Below, piece by piece: positions 4,642 to 5,980 of a stretch of DNA of 5,980 nucleotides. How positions within the stretch are numbered: the first letter of the stretch is position 1; each line of letters starts with the position of its first letter. The position numbers and the translations under genes are program-made. The notes beneath the pieces are model-generated. The model saw only the letters and a program-made list of their open reading frames with translations. It was not told where the DNA came from and ran no database searches. This DNA comes from Acidobacteriaceae bacterium (GTDB taxonomy: Bacteria; Acidobacteriota; Terriglobia; Terriglobales; Acidobacteriaceae): positions 1 through 5,980 of the forward strand of contig PLST01000313.1 of the NCBI GenBank assembly GCA_003164255.1, given 5' to 3'.

Positions 4642-5892
4642 TCAGGCTTTGGCGGGAGGCGGACTGGGTTTGTAGCCGCTCATGCCGTAATACACCATGA
4701 AGATGTATCCAATGATGGGGAGGATAAAGGCGTAGTTGTAGCTGCCGAAGTGGTCAGCTATTGCGCCAAAGGCGACGGGCATGACGGCGCCGCCGACGTT
4801 GCCGATGGTGATGACGCCCGAACCCTTGCTGGTGAGGGGTCCAAGCTCGGCGATACCGAGGGCGAAGATGGTGGGATACATGATGGAGTTTGCGAGGCCG
4901 CAGAGGATGAGGCACCAGACGGCGACCATGCCGGTGGAGACCATGGCGACGGCCAGCAGCGCGACGCCGCATGCGCCCAGGATAGCCAGCATCTTGTGAG
5001 CTTTGAAGGCCTTCATGATGACGGTTCCGGCGAAGCGGCCGATCATCATGGCCAGCGGATAGAAGGAGGCCAGCACAGCTGCACGGTGCGGGCTGGCGAC
5101 GCCCTCGGACTGGAAGTAGCGGATGGCATTGGCGAAGAGCGAAATCTCAAGGCCGACGTAGAGGAAGATACCCACCATGGCGAGTACGGTGTGTTTGTAA
5201 GCCCAGATGCTGCGGCCGGGAGTGATCTCGCTGGGGCGGAAGTCGCGGGTTTCAGTGATTGCCGGCAGGTGCATGAACATGATGGTGACGCCGAGGACCA
5301 GGAGTCCACAGGCGATGGCGATGTAGGGACCCTGCACGGTGTGGGCGACCGCCGCGGGGGTGGTGAACTTGGCGGGATCGGTAAGGATGTAGGCGCCCAC
5401 GACCAAGGGTGCGATTGCAGTGCCCAACGAGTTGAAGGCCTGGGCGAGGGTGAGCCGGGCCGGGGCGCTGTGTTCCGGCCCGAGGATGGACACGTAGGGA
5501 TTTGCCGAAGTCTGCAGCATGCAAACGCCGGTGGCCAGCACAAAGCTCGCGGTGAGGAAGACCGGGAAGCTGACCATGTTGGCGGCAGGAATGAACAGGA
5601 GCGCGCCGAACACCATGACGAACAACGAGATGACCATGGTGCGCTTGTAGCCGACCATCTCAATAACCTTGGCCGCCGGCACCGAGAAGATGAGGTAAGC
5701 CAGGAACCACGAGGTGGTGACGGTGTTGGCCCAGGCATGGTTCAGGTTGAAGATGTCCTGCAGCTTGGGCGAAAGGTTGCTGTTGAGGTTGGTGAGGAAA
5801 CCGAAGATGCCAAAGAGGACGGTGACCGTAATAAACGGTCCGGTGTAGTTGGGCGTGCTGCGGGCTGCAGACGGTTTGTTGCTTGTTGCCAT
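4642..5892 (-). CDS. Sugar MFS transporter, FucP/GluP (FHS) family
   Basis: 416 residues, about 12 membrane helices, an inner-membrane sugar importer of the fucose-galactose-glucose:H+ symporter group. Family marks: FGFLTNLNSNLSPKL at 30-44 (TM1), QTSANPYVSILGPE 127-140 (TM4), RLTLAQAFNSLG 146-157 (TM5), FLYVGLEISLF 243-253 (TM7), NSIMYPTIFALGIAELG 335-351, and KGSGVITIGNVGGAVMP 356-372. Compared with E. coli FucP as I remember it, the proton-linked Asp46 and Glu135 are here Ser38 and Gln127, while Glu249 in TM7 replaces a Gln; the QTSANPY and YVGxE patterns are closer to glucose/galactose-type members. The substrate (fucose, glucose, galactose or another sugar) is therefore open. Start 5892 is supported by GAGGAAG at 5900-5906, 7 bases upstream. 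A 22-residue polar N-terminus and Pro-rich C-terminus (409-414) flank the helices. Nothing follows it in an operon; a strong terminator comes next. Confidence 0.93.
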   Translation of the reverse strand: MATSNKPSAARSTPNYTGPFITVTVLFGIFGFLTNLNSNLSPKLQDIFNLNHAWANTVTTSWFLAYLIFSVPAAKVIEMVGYKRTMVISLFVMVFGALLFIPAANMVSFPVFLTASFVLATGVCMLQTSANPYVSILGPEHSAPARLTLAQAFNSLGTAIAPLVVGAYILTDPAKFTTPAAVAHTVQGPYIAIACGLLVLGVTIMFMHLPAITETRDFRPSEITPGRSIWAYKHTVLAMVGIFLYVGLEISLFANAIRYFQSEGVASPHRAAVLASFYPLAMMIGRFAGTVIMKAFKAHKMLAILGACGVALLAVAMVSTGMVAVWCLILCGLANSIMYPTIFALGIAELGPLTSKGSGVITIGNVGGAVMPVAFGAIADHFGSYNYAFILPIIGYIFMVYYGMSGYKPSPPPAKA

Positions 5893-5945
5893 GAGAGGTC
5901 TTCCTCGCTTCCTTGGGTGAAACAGGCAGGAACTCTACCGCAACC

Positions 5946-5975
5946 ACTGTACGCACTTGGGGATGGGTGAGGCAA
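5946..5975 (-). promoter_or_regulatory. Weak candidate promoter for sugar permease
   Basis: On the minus strand TTGCCT (5970-5975) and TACAGT (5946-5951) are spaced 18 bases apart, each matching the sigma-70 consensus at four of six positions. It would start transcription about 45 bases before the permease ATG. The match is poor and the window ends just beyond, so other promoters may lie outside. Confidence 0.2.
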
Positions 5976-5980
5976 GGGGG

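Noticed and set aside
428..5892. Aldolase and sugar permease as one fucose-use operon
   Set aside because: They share a strand but are separated by about 3.5 kb, three opposite-strand genes and a strong terminator.
4606..5970. Very long + strand open frame opposite the sugar permease
   Set aside because: Composition dominated by Gly, Asp, Glu and His is what the reverse of a GC-rich membrane protein gene gives; it starts at the edge of the terminator without a ribosome binding site.
1..5980. CRISPR array, tRNA, rRNA, transposase or phage genes
   Set aside because: I looked for spaced direct repeats of CRISPR length, tRNA-like cloverleaf ends, rRNA motifs and transposase motifs, and saw none.

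Overview
The window looks like a chromosomal segment of a moderately GC-rich Gram-negative bacterium, most probably an Acidobacteriota (Terriglobia/Acidobacteriaceae-like) genome. That assignment is inference. It rests on the character of the five proteins, the two proteins with Sec-type signal peptides, and the kinds of non-coding repeats between genes: degenerate 7-bp tandem repeats and short palindromes of the GTCCC-TAC-GGGAC type. I remember such repeats as common in that group but cannot check here.

Layout. 1-427: no convincing gene; a hairpin-rich stretch ends in a terminator-like hairpin with four T's, giving a possible structured RNA on the + strand. 428-1186 (-): class II aldolase of the FucA/AraD type. 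1187-1940: long spacer with a C-rich tract, a five-unit 7-bp repeat and, just before the next gene, a small direct/inverted repeat. 1941-2393 (+): protein with two CBS domains. 2394-2639: second heptamer repeat, competing hairpins with a T-run, and a possible promoter. 2640-3437 (+): exported protein of unknown function. 3438-3756: cluster of REP-like palindromes. 3757-4440 (+): exported peptide methionine sulfoxide reductase MsrA. 4441-4641: third heptamer repeat and a near-perfect bidirectional terminator. 4642-5892 (-): FucP/GluP-type sugar transporter of the MFS, with its leader running to the window end.

How the genes may work together. The aldolase and the sugar permease could both serve deoxy-sugar or hexose use (uptake, then cleavage of a phosphorylated ketose). 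They are on the same strand but about 3.5 kb apart with opposite-strand genes between, so they are not one operon, and the link is only suggestive. The CBS protein, the exported unknown protein and MsrA each have their own spacer and probably their own transcript. I see no phage, insertion sequence, CRISPR array, tRNA or rRNA. I did not find a clear new multi-gene system. The most interesting material is non-coding: the recurring heptamer repeats, the palindrome cluster and the structured region at the left end.
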